Assembly (NCBI GenBank): GCA_964412105.1
Contig: CAYPNM010000037.1
Span: 1-30,383 of the forward strand
Reading direction: 5' to 3'
Length of the DNA stretch: 30,383 bases
Origin: JAKAGZ01 sp964412105
Lineage (GTDB): Bacteria > Bacteroidota > Ignavibacteria > Ignavibacteriales > Ignavibacteriaceae
Of this stretch, positions 8,399-14,551 are shown one piece after another. Under the pieces are notes generated by a model. The model ran no database searches, had not been told where the DNA came from, and saw only the letters and a program-made list of their open reading frames with translations. How positions within the stretch are numbered: position 1 is the first letter of the stretch; each line of letters starts with the position of its first letter. A program made the position numbers and the translations under genes.

Positions 8399-8407
8399 AG
8401 GGGGAAG
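8397..8407 (+). promoter_or_regulatory. strong ribosome-binding site overlapping the upstream stop, upstream of radC
   Basis: AAAGGGGGAAG spans the TAA of the preceding gene. It lies five bases before an in-frame ATT (8413) but 23 bases before the in-frame TTG (8431). It therefore argues for initiation at the ATT, in translational coupling with the upstream gene. Confidence 0.5.
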
Positions 8408-8412
8408 TTGTT

Positions 8413-9093
8413 ATTCTAAAAGTAAAAGATTTGCCATTAGAAGACAGGCCGCGTGAAAAACTCTCACTCAGGGGTGCCCAGAATTTAACCGATGCAGAAT
8501 TACTCGCAATACTTTTAAGAACAGGCTCAAAGGGGAAATCGGTTATACAGATTTCTCATGAACTAATTAAAAAAAACGGTAACCTGGCTGTACTAGCATC
8601 TAATTCTTTTTCGCAAATGACTAAAATCTCCGGTATAGGAAATGATAAGGCTGCTACACTTTTGGCGGCATTCGAATTAAGTAGAAGAATTCAATCACAA
8701 TCAAAATGGTACTCAGATAAAAAAATTTCTTCTCCCGGAGAGGTTGCAGATATTTTTATTCCACTTCTCAAAGATGAATTAAAGGAAAGGTTCATTGTTG
8801 TTTGCCTGAATTCAGCAAATAAAATTATTAAATATGAAGTCATTTCCGTGGGCAATCTGAATTCCAGTATAGTTCATCCAAGAGAAGTTTTTAAGGTGGC
8901 CATAGAGAATAATTCAGCAAGCATTATTTTAATACATAATCATCCCAGCGGTAATTCTGATCCGAGCAATGAGGATATTTCGATAACGAAAAAAATAGTG
9001 GAAACGGGAACAATAATGAGCATTCCTGTGTTTGATCACATTATAATTGCAGGAAAAAATTTCACAAGTTTTGTTGAAAAACGATTGCTATAA
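8413..9093 (+). CDS. radC: RadC family JAB/MPN-domain protein
   Basis: A UPF0758/RadC protein of about 226 residues. The N-terminal helix-hairpin-helix part contains RPREKLSLRGAQNLTDAELL and ISGIGNDKAATLLAA. The C-terminal JAB metalloprotease-like domain keeps the zinc motif HNHPSGNSDPSNED and the upstream acidic residue region. The biochemical role of the family is unsettled, and the old link to DNA repair is doubtful. Homologues usually start about six residues before DLPLEDRPRE, which here gives an ATT start at 8413 (LKVKDLPLEDRP) placed right after a strong Shine-Dalgarno. The nearest conventional choice is TTG at 8431. The gene is coupled to the TPR/PBP-like gene upstream. Confidence 0.92.
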   Translation: MLKVKDLPLEDRPREKLSLRGAQNLTDAELLAILLRTGSKGKSVIQISHELIKKNGNLAVLASNSFSQMTKISGIGNDKAATLLAAFELSRRIQSQSKWYSDKKISSPGEVADIFIPLLKDELKERFIVVCLNSANKIIKYEVISVGNLNSSIVHPREVFKVAIENNSASIILIHNHPSGNSDPSNEDISITKKIVETGTIMSIPVFDHIIIAGKNFTSFVEKRLL

Positions 9094-9502
9094 AGAAAAG
9101 GCTTTATGAAAAATCACTTGCCATTAATTTGGAGTTTAGGTATATCGATGGGCTTGAATTCCTCAATTAGTTCAACTAAAATATTCTATTGTTTACTGGA
9201 AAAACAAAACAAAAAAACCAGCATATTATGTCGTTTTACCTATCCAAAAGGATTAATCCATTATATAGCCATTAGATTCATTTTTTCTTGTACTTATCTT
9301 TTTTATATTATAATAAATTAGTTTAATATTTATTCATTGTAATTCAAACTTTTACAAAAAAATGGGATTTTTCGCTACAAATAATAAACTATCATTTGTT
9401 ATCTTGATTGTTTAGAAGGGGGACAATTAAAATAATCATTGATAATACAAAGTTAATTTGATATATTAATAATTCATAAACAATATATGTCGGAGGTGCT
9501 AA
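9094..9502 (+). other. AT-rich spacer between radC and the lipoprotein gene
   Basis: About 409 bases without a convincing gene. A 71-codon open frame at 9106-9321 has a weak AAGG before its ATG, but it encodes an Ile/Ser/Lys-rich string without domain features and is probably chance. A second short frame overlapping the end of radC encodes a more protein-like tail (SLAINLEFRYIDGLEFLN, stop at about 9171) but has no good start. The last 70 bases hold the probable lipoprotein promoter and ribosome-binding site. No terminator hairpin for radC was seen. Confidence 0.5.
9439..9469 (+). promoter_or_regulatory. candidate promoter of the lipoprotein gene
   Basis: TTG at 9439-9441, a 20-base spacer, then TATATTAA at 9462-9469 (6 of 8 positions of TAnnTTTG). 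The spacing equals that of the efp and 12993 promoters. A strong GGAGGTG at 9492-9498 then precedes the ATG. Confidence 0.35.
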
Positions 9503-9778
9503 ATGAAAGTAATTAAAGTAGTTAGAAATACTGCAATAGTTGCTATGTTTGCAGGTGCTACTGCTATACTCAGTGGGTGCGGTGGTGTGAGTGACGCACA
9601 AATGGCCGAGTTAAATAATTTGAGAGCTGAAGTAAATTCTCTACAGGCTCAATCCAATTCTTTAAAGGATCAGAGAGACGCTTTGCAAAAAGAAATCGCT
9701 GCTAAAAATGCAAAACTGGAAGAATGCAATAAAGCAAAAGCTGAAACAAAAGCTAATCTTGATAAAATGGGTAATTAA
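9503..9778 (+). CDS. small outer-membrane lipoprotein with coiled coil (Lpp-like shape)
   Basis: A 91-residue protein. The signal peptide ends in the lipobox LSGC with the lipidated cysteine at 26. Gly27-Gly28 follow it, not Asp, so it should pass to the outer membrane by the usual Lol rule. The rest (about 33-88) is one long heptad-patterned helix, LNNLRAEVNSLQAQSNSLKD onward, rich in Ala, Lys, Glu and Asn. This resembles Braun lipoprotein in form, but the C-terminus is KMGN and lacks the terminal Lys used for peptidoglycan linkage. The ATG has the best Shine-Dalgarno of the window (GGAGGTG, five bases away), which suggests high expression. The LysM protein follows after 43 bases with no terminator between. 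Confidence 0.8.
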   Translation: MKVIKVVRNTAIVAMFAGATAILSGCGGVSDAQMAELNNLRAEVNSLQAQSNSLKDQRDALQKEIAAKNAKLEECNKAKAETKANLDKMGN

Positions 9779-9810
9779 ATCTTTTAAAGAATAAATTAAA
9801 CAAATGAAAT

Positions 9811-9816
9811 TGGAGA
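9811..9816 (+). promoter_or_regulatory. ribosome-binding site deciding the start of the LysM gene
   Basis: TGGAGA sits five bases before ATG 9822 and inside the extension that would be made from the earlier ATG at 9804. Starting at 9822 also gives a normal signal peptide beginning MKKYLIGLF. Confidence 0.6.
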
Positions 9817-9821
9817 ATAAA

Positions 9822-10511
9822 ATGAAAAAATATTTAATCGGCTTATTTGTCTTCCTGTTGTTTTTCTCGGCAAATATATTTGCTCAGCAAACAGAACAGG
9901 ATACTTTAACTAATGATCAGTGGGAAACCATGATGACTGATCTTAGAGCTCAAAAAGAAACATTGGCAAAAGAAGATAGTTCGCTTCAAGTAGAAGTTGC
10001 TAATTTAAAAGCTACAGATGCAAAAACGCAATCTTATGATGATTGTATGGATGAGCTTTATGCAATGGTTGGAGCAACTAAAGCAGATGTTGCAAATTAC
10101 CGTAATGCAGTTAATGAATTAAAAGGTAAAATTGACGGACAAGTTAGTCCAAAAGCTGACAGGCAAAAAGATCTTGATGCTTTAAAAGCAAATAAAATAA
10201 GTGCTCTTCCTGAGTTCTATGATGAAGTGCACAATACAATGCAGGCTTCTCTGGATGCATGGATGGAAGCTCCTCCTGAAGTAAATTACACCGTTGTTAG
10301 AGGCGATTGTCTGTGGAACATTGCCAAGAAAAAAGATTTTTACGGCAATGGTTTTGCCTGGCCAAATATTTATAAGGCCAATAGAGATAAGATTAAGGAT
10401 CCAAACCTGATCTTTCCGAAACAAGTTTTCAAGATTCCAAATCTTACTGATGAGGAAAAAGCAAAATACGACAAGATTAGAAAGAATTATAAACCAGCTC
10501 CGGTTCAATAA
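9822..10511 (+). CDS. exported coiled-coil protein with C-terminal LysM domain
   Basis: Starting at ATG 9822 gives 229 residues. The signal peptide is MKKYLIGLFVFLLFF..IFAQ, cut near residue 21-22. A helical, coiled-coil-like middle (about 30-150) contains two Cys-free Lys/Glu-rich stretches and one Cys at 75. A C-terminal LysM domain (about 156-206) reads YTVVRGDCLWNIAKK with IYKANRDKIKDPNLIFPKQ. LysM binds N-acetylglucosamine in peptidoglycan, so the protein should sit on the cell wall in the periplasm. Its neighbour is an outer-membrane lipoprotein that is also coiled coil, so together they could tie outer membrane to wall; that is inference. No catalytic domain is visible. Confidence 0.85.
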   Translation: MKKYLIGLFVFLLFFSANIFAQQTEQDTLTNDQWETMMTDLRAQKETLAKEDSSLQVEVANLKATDAKTQSYDDCMDELYAMVGATKADVANYRNAVNELKGKIDGQVSPKADRQKDLDALKANKISALPEFYDEVHNTMQASLDAWMEAPPEVNYTVVRGDCLWNIAKKKDFYGNGFAWPNIYKANRDKIKDPNLIFPKQVFKIPNLTDEEKAKYDKIRKNYKPAPVQ

Positions 10512-10525
10512 TATCTGATCTGATA

Positions 10526-10541
10526 TCAAGTTTTAACTTGA
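10526..10541 (+). repeat. short perfect palindrome before the terminator
   Basis: TCAAGTT pairs with AACTTGA around two bases. It precedes the stronger hairpin at 10549-10580 and overlaps the TTG of the proposed phoH promoter, so it could be an operator or merely part of the transcript end. Confidence 0.35.
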
Positions 10542-10568
10542 AGAAAGTAAACCCTTATCATATTTTTA
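10538..10568 (+). promoter_or_regulatory. candidate phoH promoter embedded in the terminator
   Basis: TTG at 10538-10540, a 20-base spacer and TATTTTTA at 10561-10568 (7 of 8 to TAnnTTTG). The -7 element falls in the loop and 3' arm start of the terminator hairpin. Transcription would begin near 10574, about 29 bases before phoH. This is inferred from pattern only. Confidence 0.35.
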
Positions 10569-10587
10569 TGGTAAGGGTTTTCTTATT
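10549..10587 (+). terminator. rho-independent terminator after the LysM gene
   Basis: AAACCCTTATCATA (10549-10562) pairs with TATGGTAAGGGTTT (10567-10580) over 14 positions, one of them a T-G wobble, around a four-T loop, and is followed by TCTT. It ends about 16 bases before the phoH ATG. Confidence 0.8.
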
Positions 10588-10602
10588 AATTAAAGGATAT
10601 AA

Positions 10603-11565
10603 ATGACGGCTATAGAAAAGCGTATTACACTTGAAACCACCGATATGCTTTCACTTTTGGGGACGAACGATAGCAACCTTAAACTGATAGAAGATAGGTT
10701 TAATGCGACAATAACGGTTAGGGGCGAAAATGTTTTGATAAAAGGAGTAACCGAAGAGGTAAATTCAATTGAAAAAGTTTTTAAGGAAATGACATATGTC
10801 CTTAACACAAATGGCCGCCTTAAGTCATCAGATGTTGAAACAATTCTTGATCTTACAGTTGAGGGGAAAGAAATAGTAGATGAAAAAGAGATTGATTCTG
10901 TTGTACTTTATACCAAAAATGACGCAATCAAAGCTAAAACTGCGGGACAGTTAAATTATTTACATACTGCGAACAAAAATGACATCTGTTTTGCAATCGG
11001 TCCTGCAGGGACAGGTAAAACCTATCTTGCTGTGGCACTGGCGATCTCAGCGCTAAAAAAAGGTCTGGTAAATAAGATAATTCTGGCCCGCCCTGCAGTT
11101 GAGGCTGGCGAAAGTCTCGGATTTCTTCCAGGAGATTTCAGGGAAAAGATTGATCCATATCTCCGCCCATTGTATGATGCCCTTGATGATATGATGCCGA
11201 GTGATAAGTTGAAAAGCTATATAGAAAAAAGGGTTATTGAAATAGTACCGATAGCATATATGAGGGGACGGACACTTAATAATGCCTTCGTAATTTTGGA
11301 TGAGGCTCAAAATGCCACTGATATTCAAATGAAAATGTTTTTAACAAGGCTTGGTGTTAATTCAAAAGCTATAATAACCGGTGATATAACCCAAATTGAT
11401 CTACCTGGAAAAAGCGTTAGTGGGCTCATTCAGGCAAAAGAAATATTAGATAATATTGAAGGTGTTGGATTTGTTTATTTCGATAGATCAGATGTGGTGC
11501 GGCACAGGCTGGTAAAAGATATTATCGATGCTTACGAAAAATTTCATAATAATGATAAATTATAA
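10603..11565 (+). CDS. phoH: PhoH-like ATPase
   Basis: A cytoplasmic P-loop ATPase of the PhoH/YbeZ type, 320 residues, the usual length. Residues 1-75 form the KH-like N-terminal region (ITVRGENVLIKG). The ATPase core has Walker A GPAGTGKT (133-140), Walker B FVILDEAQN (229-237), and the family blocks ARPAVEAGESLGFLPGD and PIAYMRGRTLNNAF. YbeZ-type PhoH proteins work with the ribosomal RNA nuclease YbeY and are linked to RNA handling. ybeY is not adjacent here. The ATG follows AAAGGATATAA, a good ribosome-binding site. The gene ends exactly against the convergent mazG gene, with no base between the stop codons. Confidence 0.95.
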   Translation: MTAIEKRITLETTDMLSLLGTNDSNLKLIEDRFNATITVRGENVLIKGVTEEVNSIEKVFKEMTYVLNTNGRLKSSDVETILDLTVEGKEIVDEKEIDSVVLYTKNDAIKAKTAGQLNYLHTANKNDICFAIGPAGTGKTYLAVALAISALKKGLVNKIILARPAVEAGESLGFLPGDFREKIDPYLRPLYDALDDMMPSDKLKSYIEKRVIEIVPIAYMRGRTLNNAFVILDEAQNATDIQMKMFLTRLGVNSKAIITGDITQIDLPGKSVSGLIQAKEILDNIEGVGFVYFDRSDVVRHRLVKDIIDAYEKFHNNDKL

Positions 11566-12327
11566 TTAACACTTGCTCTTGCTTTCTTCCCAGTATTTAT
11601 CCATCTCCTGCAGATTTGATTCGCTAATTTTTCTCCCTGTTTCTAATATCTTCTTCTCTATATAATTAAATCTTCTTACAAACTTTTTATTTGTTTTTCG
11701 TAATGCGTATTCAGGATTTATGTTCAGGAATCTTGCATAATTAACCAGGGCAAAAAACACATCACCGATTTCATTCTCAAGTTCTTCTTTCGATTCTTCT
11801 TTCTCAGATTGATGCATTTCTTCAATTTCTTCTATTACCTTTTTCCAAACGTCCTCTTTCTTTTCCCAATCGAATCCCACCTTAGCGGCCTTTTCCTGAA
11901 GCCTGTGTGCTCTCTGCAGGGAAGGGAGATTTTCCGGTACCCCCTCAAGTACTGAATCTCTTCCTTCCTCCAGTTTAATAGTTTCCCAGTTTTTCTTCAC
12001 TTGTTCAGAGCCGTCTACAACCACTTCTCCGAACACATGAGGATGTCTTCTGATTAGTTTTCCTTTAATTGATTCAATTACTTCCGCCAGTCTAAATTCA
12101 TTAATTTCTTCTGCCATAACTGAGTGAAAGACAATATGAAATAACAAATCACCCAATTCGTTCTTTAACTCGGTATAGTTCTTATTGTCTATCGACTCAA
12201 CAACCTCATAAGCCTCTTCTATTGTTGCGGCTTTTATAGAATCGTTCGTTTGCTCCCTGTCCCACGGGCATTCTTTGCGCAATTGTTTAACTATATCAAC
12301 TAATTCTTCAAATTTGGTTTCAATCAT
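11566..12327 (-). CDS. mazG: nucleoside triphosphate pyrophosphohydrolase MazG
   Basis: Hydrolyses (d)NTPs to monophosphates and pyrophosphate, as a house-cleaning or alarmone-modulating enzyme. The 253 residues comprise both MazG repeats, as in E. coli. The N-terminal one has CPWDREQT, the metal motif EEAYEVVE and ELGDLLFHIVFH. The C-terminal, catalytically active one has EEIEEMHQ and ENEIGDVFFALVN. The segment RRHPHVFG is also a family hallmark. It is transcribed from the 69-base divergent spacer shared with the ridA-family gene and converges on phoH. Confidence 0.96.
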   Translation of the reverse strand: MIETKFEELVDIVKQLRKECPWDREQTNDSIKAATIEEAYEVVESIDNKNYTELKNELGDLLFHIVFHSVMAEEINEFRLAEVIESIKGKLIRRHPHVFGEVVVDGSEQVKKNWETIKLEEGRDSVLEGVPENLPSLQRAHRLQEKAAKVGFDWEKKEDVWKKVIEEIEEMHQSEKEESKEELENEIGDVFFALVNYARFLNINPEYALRKTNKKFVRRFNYIEKKILETGRKISESNLQEMDKYWEESKSKC

Positions 12328-12396
12328 TATTTATATTCCTTAATTTTATACAGTAAGTTATAAGTCTTACTAAAATAAGAAAAAGCGGAGATTAAA

Positions 12397-12852
12397 ATGA
12401 TTGAAGAAAAAATTAAGGAATTGGGCTTTGAAGTTCCAGAAGCTCCAAAACCGCTGGCGGCTTATGTCCCTGCATTAATCATAAATGATCTTGTATTTAC
12501 AGCCGGACAGTTGCCTTCGATTAAAGGTGAATTAAAATTTAAGGGGAAAATAGGAAAAGAATTAACTGAGGAAGCAGGTATAAAAGCAGCGGAAATCTGC
12601 GCTCTGAATTGTCTCGGAGCAATTAAAGGTGTTATAGGAAATCTTGATAAAATAGATCGCGTTGTAAAATTAACAGTATTTGTCAATAGTGCTGAAAGAT
12701 TTACATCTCAGCCTAAAGTTGCGAATGGAGCTTCGGAGTTAATAGGTAAAATTTTTGGAGAAATGGGGAAACATGCACGCAGCGCAGTTGGGGTTAGTGA
12801 ATTGCCCCTTGATGCGGCAGTTGAAATCGAAATGATTGTAAAATTAAAATAA
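12397..12852 (+). CDS. RidA/YjgF family protein, long subgroup
   Basis: A Rid-family protein of 151 residues with the trimeric chorismate-mutase-like fold. Canonical RidA hydrolyses reactive enamine/imine intermediates from PLP enzymes. The family signature is near the C-terminus (HARSAVGVSELPLDAAVEIE), and the arginine needed for deaminase activity in RidA is present as Arg128. It is longer than classical RidA (about 128 residues). The N-terminus ELGFEVPEAPKPLAAYVP marks the roughly 150-residue subgroup whose substrate is unproven. The ATG has AGCGGAG upstream. It is divergent from mazG; no PLP enzyme lies beside it. Confidence 0.92.
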   Translation: MIEEKIKELGFEVPEAPKPLAAYVPALIINDLVFTAGQLPSIKGELKFKGKIGKELTEEAGIKAAEICALNCLGAIKGVIGNLDKIDRVVKLTVFVNSAERFTSQPKVANGASELIGKIFGEMGKHARSAVGVSELPLDAAVEIEMIVKLK

Positions 12853-12922
12853 GATGCTCATTTTTGATCTAAGAGGAACAAAAAGGTTTTTACAAAAATA
12901 TAATAACTTGAATTTTGATTTT

Positions 12923-12940
12923 ATGTGAACCTATTCACAT
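12923..12940. promoter_or_regulatory. perfect CRP/FNR-type operator palindrome
   Basis: ATGTGA-ACCTAT-TCACAT: two perfect 6-base arms with a 6-base centre, containing the full TGTGA-N6-TCACA consensus of CRP-type regulators. Its centre (12931/12932) is roughly 40-45 bases upstream of the predicted start of transcription and touches the TTG of the promoter, the position of class II activators. The regulator itself is not in the window. Confidence 0.6.
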
Positions 12941-12970
12941 TGATTTTATTAGGCCTTTTATTTAATATTG
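12940..12970 (+). promoter_or_regulatory. promoter of the exported beta-rich protein gene
   Basis: TTG at 12940-12942, a 20-base spacer and TAATATTG at 12963-12970 (7 of 8 to TAnnTTTG). The predicted start near 12975 gives a leader of about 18 bases to ATG 12993. Same spacing as the efp promoter. Confidence 0.5.
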
Positions 12971-12992
12971 GATCAATATCTGCGGGTTTTAT

Positions 12993-13514
12993 ATGAAAAA
13001 GACAATAGTTTTGATGATTTTTTTGTTCACGGCGGCGGCCTTCGGCCAATTTAAGGAGACAGGTCTTTCAAATTCATCCGTTTATGATGGAATACTTAAA
13101 ACTCAGTCAAATTACTTATTTGGTTTTTTAAATCCCGATAATTTCAAAATGCAAAATTCTGTGGCAATGTCTTACGCTACCTCAGGAGGACAAAGTCTGG
13201 CTCTGAACACTTTTACCAATAGTCTGTTTTATAAATTTAGTAATAATCTGAATGTTCAGCTTTCAACCAGTCTGGTTATGTCTCCTTACAGTTCCTTGGG
13301 CTCTAGTTTCCAGAATAATATTAAGGGAATTTATATTACTAATGCGCAGATAAATTATAAACCTTGGAAAAATGTGGATGTTGTTTTCCAATACAGGCAG
13401 CTTCCACCAGGGTCCTATTTTTATAGTCCGTATTCTTATTATGGAAACTGGACATCTGGCTTTATGAATAATTTTGGTTTCGAGGAAGGGAATATATCAA
13501 CAGAAAATAAATAA
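12993..13514 (+). CDS. small exported beta-rich protein, possibly outer membrane
   Basis: I do not recognise this 173-residue protein. It has a clear signal peptide (MKKTIVLMIFLFTAAAFG|Q). Behind it are alternating polar/hydrophobic stretches typical of beta strands (SVAMSYATSGGQSLALNTF, NSLFYKFSNNLNVQLSTSL, NAQINYKPWKNVDVVFQYRQ) and a Tyr/Ser/Gly-rich segment FYSPYSYYGNW. This suggests a small outer-membrane or periplasmic beta protein; the C-terminus (NISTENK) does not end in the usual aromatic residue of barrels. The spacing and the CRP-type site suggest it is controlled by a global regulator. The LytR_C gene follows 39 bases later. Confidence 0.65.
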   Translation: MKKTIVLMIFLFTAAAFGQFKETGLSNSSVYDGILKTQSNYLFGFLNPDNFKMQNSVAMSYATSGGQSLALNTFTNSLFYKFSNNLNVQLSTSLVMSPYSSLGSSFQNNIKGIYITNAQINYKPWKNVDVVFQYRQLPPGSYFYSPYSYYGNWTSGFMNNFGFEEGNISTENK

Positions 13515-13553
13515 TTCATTAGCAAATAAATTTCGAGAGTTAAGCGAAAGTAA

Positions 13554-14051
13554 TTGAAGGAAAATAAATATTCCAATCCAAATCTGCCTTCCGGCAGCAG
13601 AAATACGAGCCATAAATCCTCAACTTCAAATTTCTTTTTAAACGTTATAATTTTTTTGCTTGGAATTGCTATCCTTGTAATGGCTTATTCGCTTTTTTTG
13701 AAATTACTGGGTTCGAAAGATGATCTTTCGTCGGATAAAAATAAAGCATCAGCAATTGTACAGGTTGAAGTATTAAATGGATGTGGTGTTTCCGGAGTAG
13801 CTGATAAGATTACCAACTACCTTCGCAAAAATAATTTCGATGTTGTTCAGACAGGCAATTATACTTCATATAATATGGATAAATCTTTAGTAATTGATCG
13901 TACTGGCAATACGGTTAATGCAGAAAAAGTTGCAGCGGCTCTTGGAATTGCTAAAAAAAATATAGTCCAACAAATTAATAATGATTACCTGCTGGATTGC
14001 TCAATTGTTATCGGAAAGGATTATTTTCAACTTAAACCATATAATCAATAG
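13554..14051 (+). CDS. single-pass membrane protein with LytR C-terminal domain
   Basis: 165 residues. A polar Asn/Ser-rich cytoplasmic head (1-26) is followed by one membrane helix (about 27-50, FFLNVIIFLLGIAILVMAYS) and a LytR_C domain (about 70-157) with the signature VEVLNGCGVSGVADKITNYL. That domain is found at the end of LytR-CpsA-Psr proteins and alone in many Bacteroidota and Chlorobi proteins; its role is unclear, but it is envelope-facing. The start is TTG (13554), since no in-frame ATG occurs before the membrane helix. It lies just before rsfS, a neighbourhood recurrent in this phylum and in Actinobacteria. Confidence 0.82.
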   Translation: MKENKYSNPNLPSGSRNTSHKSSTSNFFLNVIIFLLGIAILVMAYSLFLKLLGSKDDLSSDKNKASAIVQVEVLNGCGVSGVADKITNYLRKNNFDVVQTGNYTSYNMDKSLVIDRTGNTVNAEKVAAALGIAKKNIVQQINNDYLLDCSIVIGKDYFQLKPYNQ

Positions 14052-14059
14052 GGAGAAAA

Positions 14060-14533
14060 TTGAAATCAAAAAATCTTGCATTAAAAATTTCAGAATTAAT
14101 TTTTGAGAAAAAAGGATATGACGTAAAAATACTGGACCTGACTAAGGTAACATCTTTTGCAGATTATTTTGTTGTTTGTTCGGCTGATTCCGACACTCAG
14201 GTTAAAGCCATATCAGATGAAGTTGAAAGGAAACTCAGAGATTTAGGCGTATTTTCCTGGCATAGGGAAGGGTACGAATCACTTAGCTGGGTTTTGCTGG
14301 ATTACGTTGATGTTATAGCTCATATTTTTAAAAAGGATGCGCGGCTGTACTATAACCTTGAAAAATTGTGGGGAGATGCACCCGTAATTGAGGTGCAGGA
14401 CCCTTCTAAAGTTGTAAAGGCTAAAATTCCAAAGCAGCTGAAGAAGACCCCCAAAAAAACTTCAAAAGAAAAAGTTGGTAGTAAAAAGAATATTGTTGGT
14501 AACAAAAAGTCTTCTAAAAGTTCAAAAAAATAA
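14060..14533 (+). CDS. rsfS: ribosome silencing factor RsfS
   Basis: RsfS binds protein L14 of the large ribosomal subunit and blocks joining of subunits under starvation. Residues 1-115 carry the domain, with DLTKVTSFADYFVVCSADSD and the signature WHREGYESLSWVLLDYVDVI. The homologous protein is about 105-120 residues, so the 157 here include a Lys/Ser-rich tail of about 35 residues (KKTPKKTSKEKVGSKK and onward) that looks disordered and basic. The start is TTG at 14060 with GGGAGAAAA directly upstream. It sits nine bases after the LytR_C gene and 18 before argS. Confidence 0.94.
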   Translation: MKSKNLALKISELIFEKKGYDVKILDLTKVTSFADYFVVCSADSDTQVKAISDEVERKLRDLGVFSWHREGYESLSWVLLDYVDVIAHIFKKDARLYYNLEKLWGDAPVIEVQDPSKVVKAKIPKQLKKTPKKTSKEKVGSKKNIVGNKKSSKSSKK

Positions 14534-14551
14534 TTTTATTGGTTAACAATT

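Noticed and set aside
9106..9321. 71-codon open frame after radC
   Set aside because: Low-complexity Ile/Ser/Lys-rich product, no domain, weak ribosome-binding site; probably chance in AT-rich DNA.
9392..9601. Antisense frame over the lipoprotein start
   Set aside because: It covers the lipoprotein's signal sequence and ribosome-binding site on the other strand and has no features of its own.
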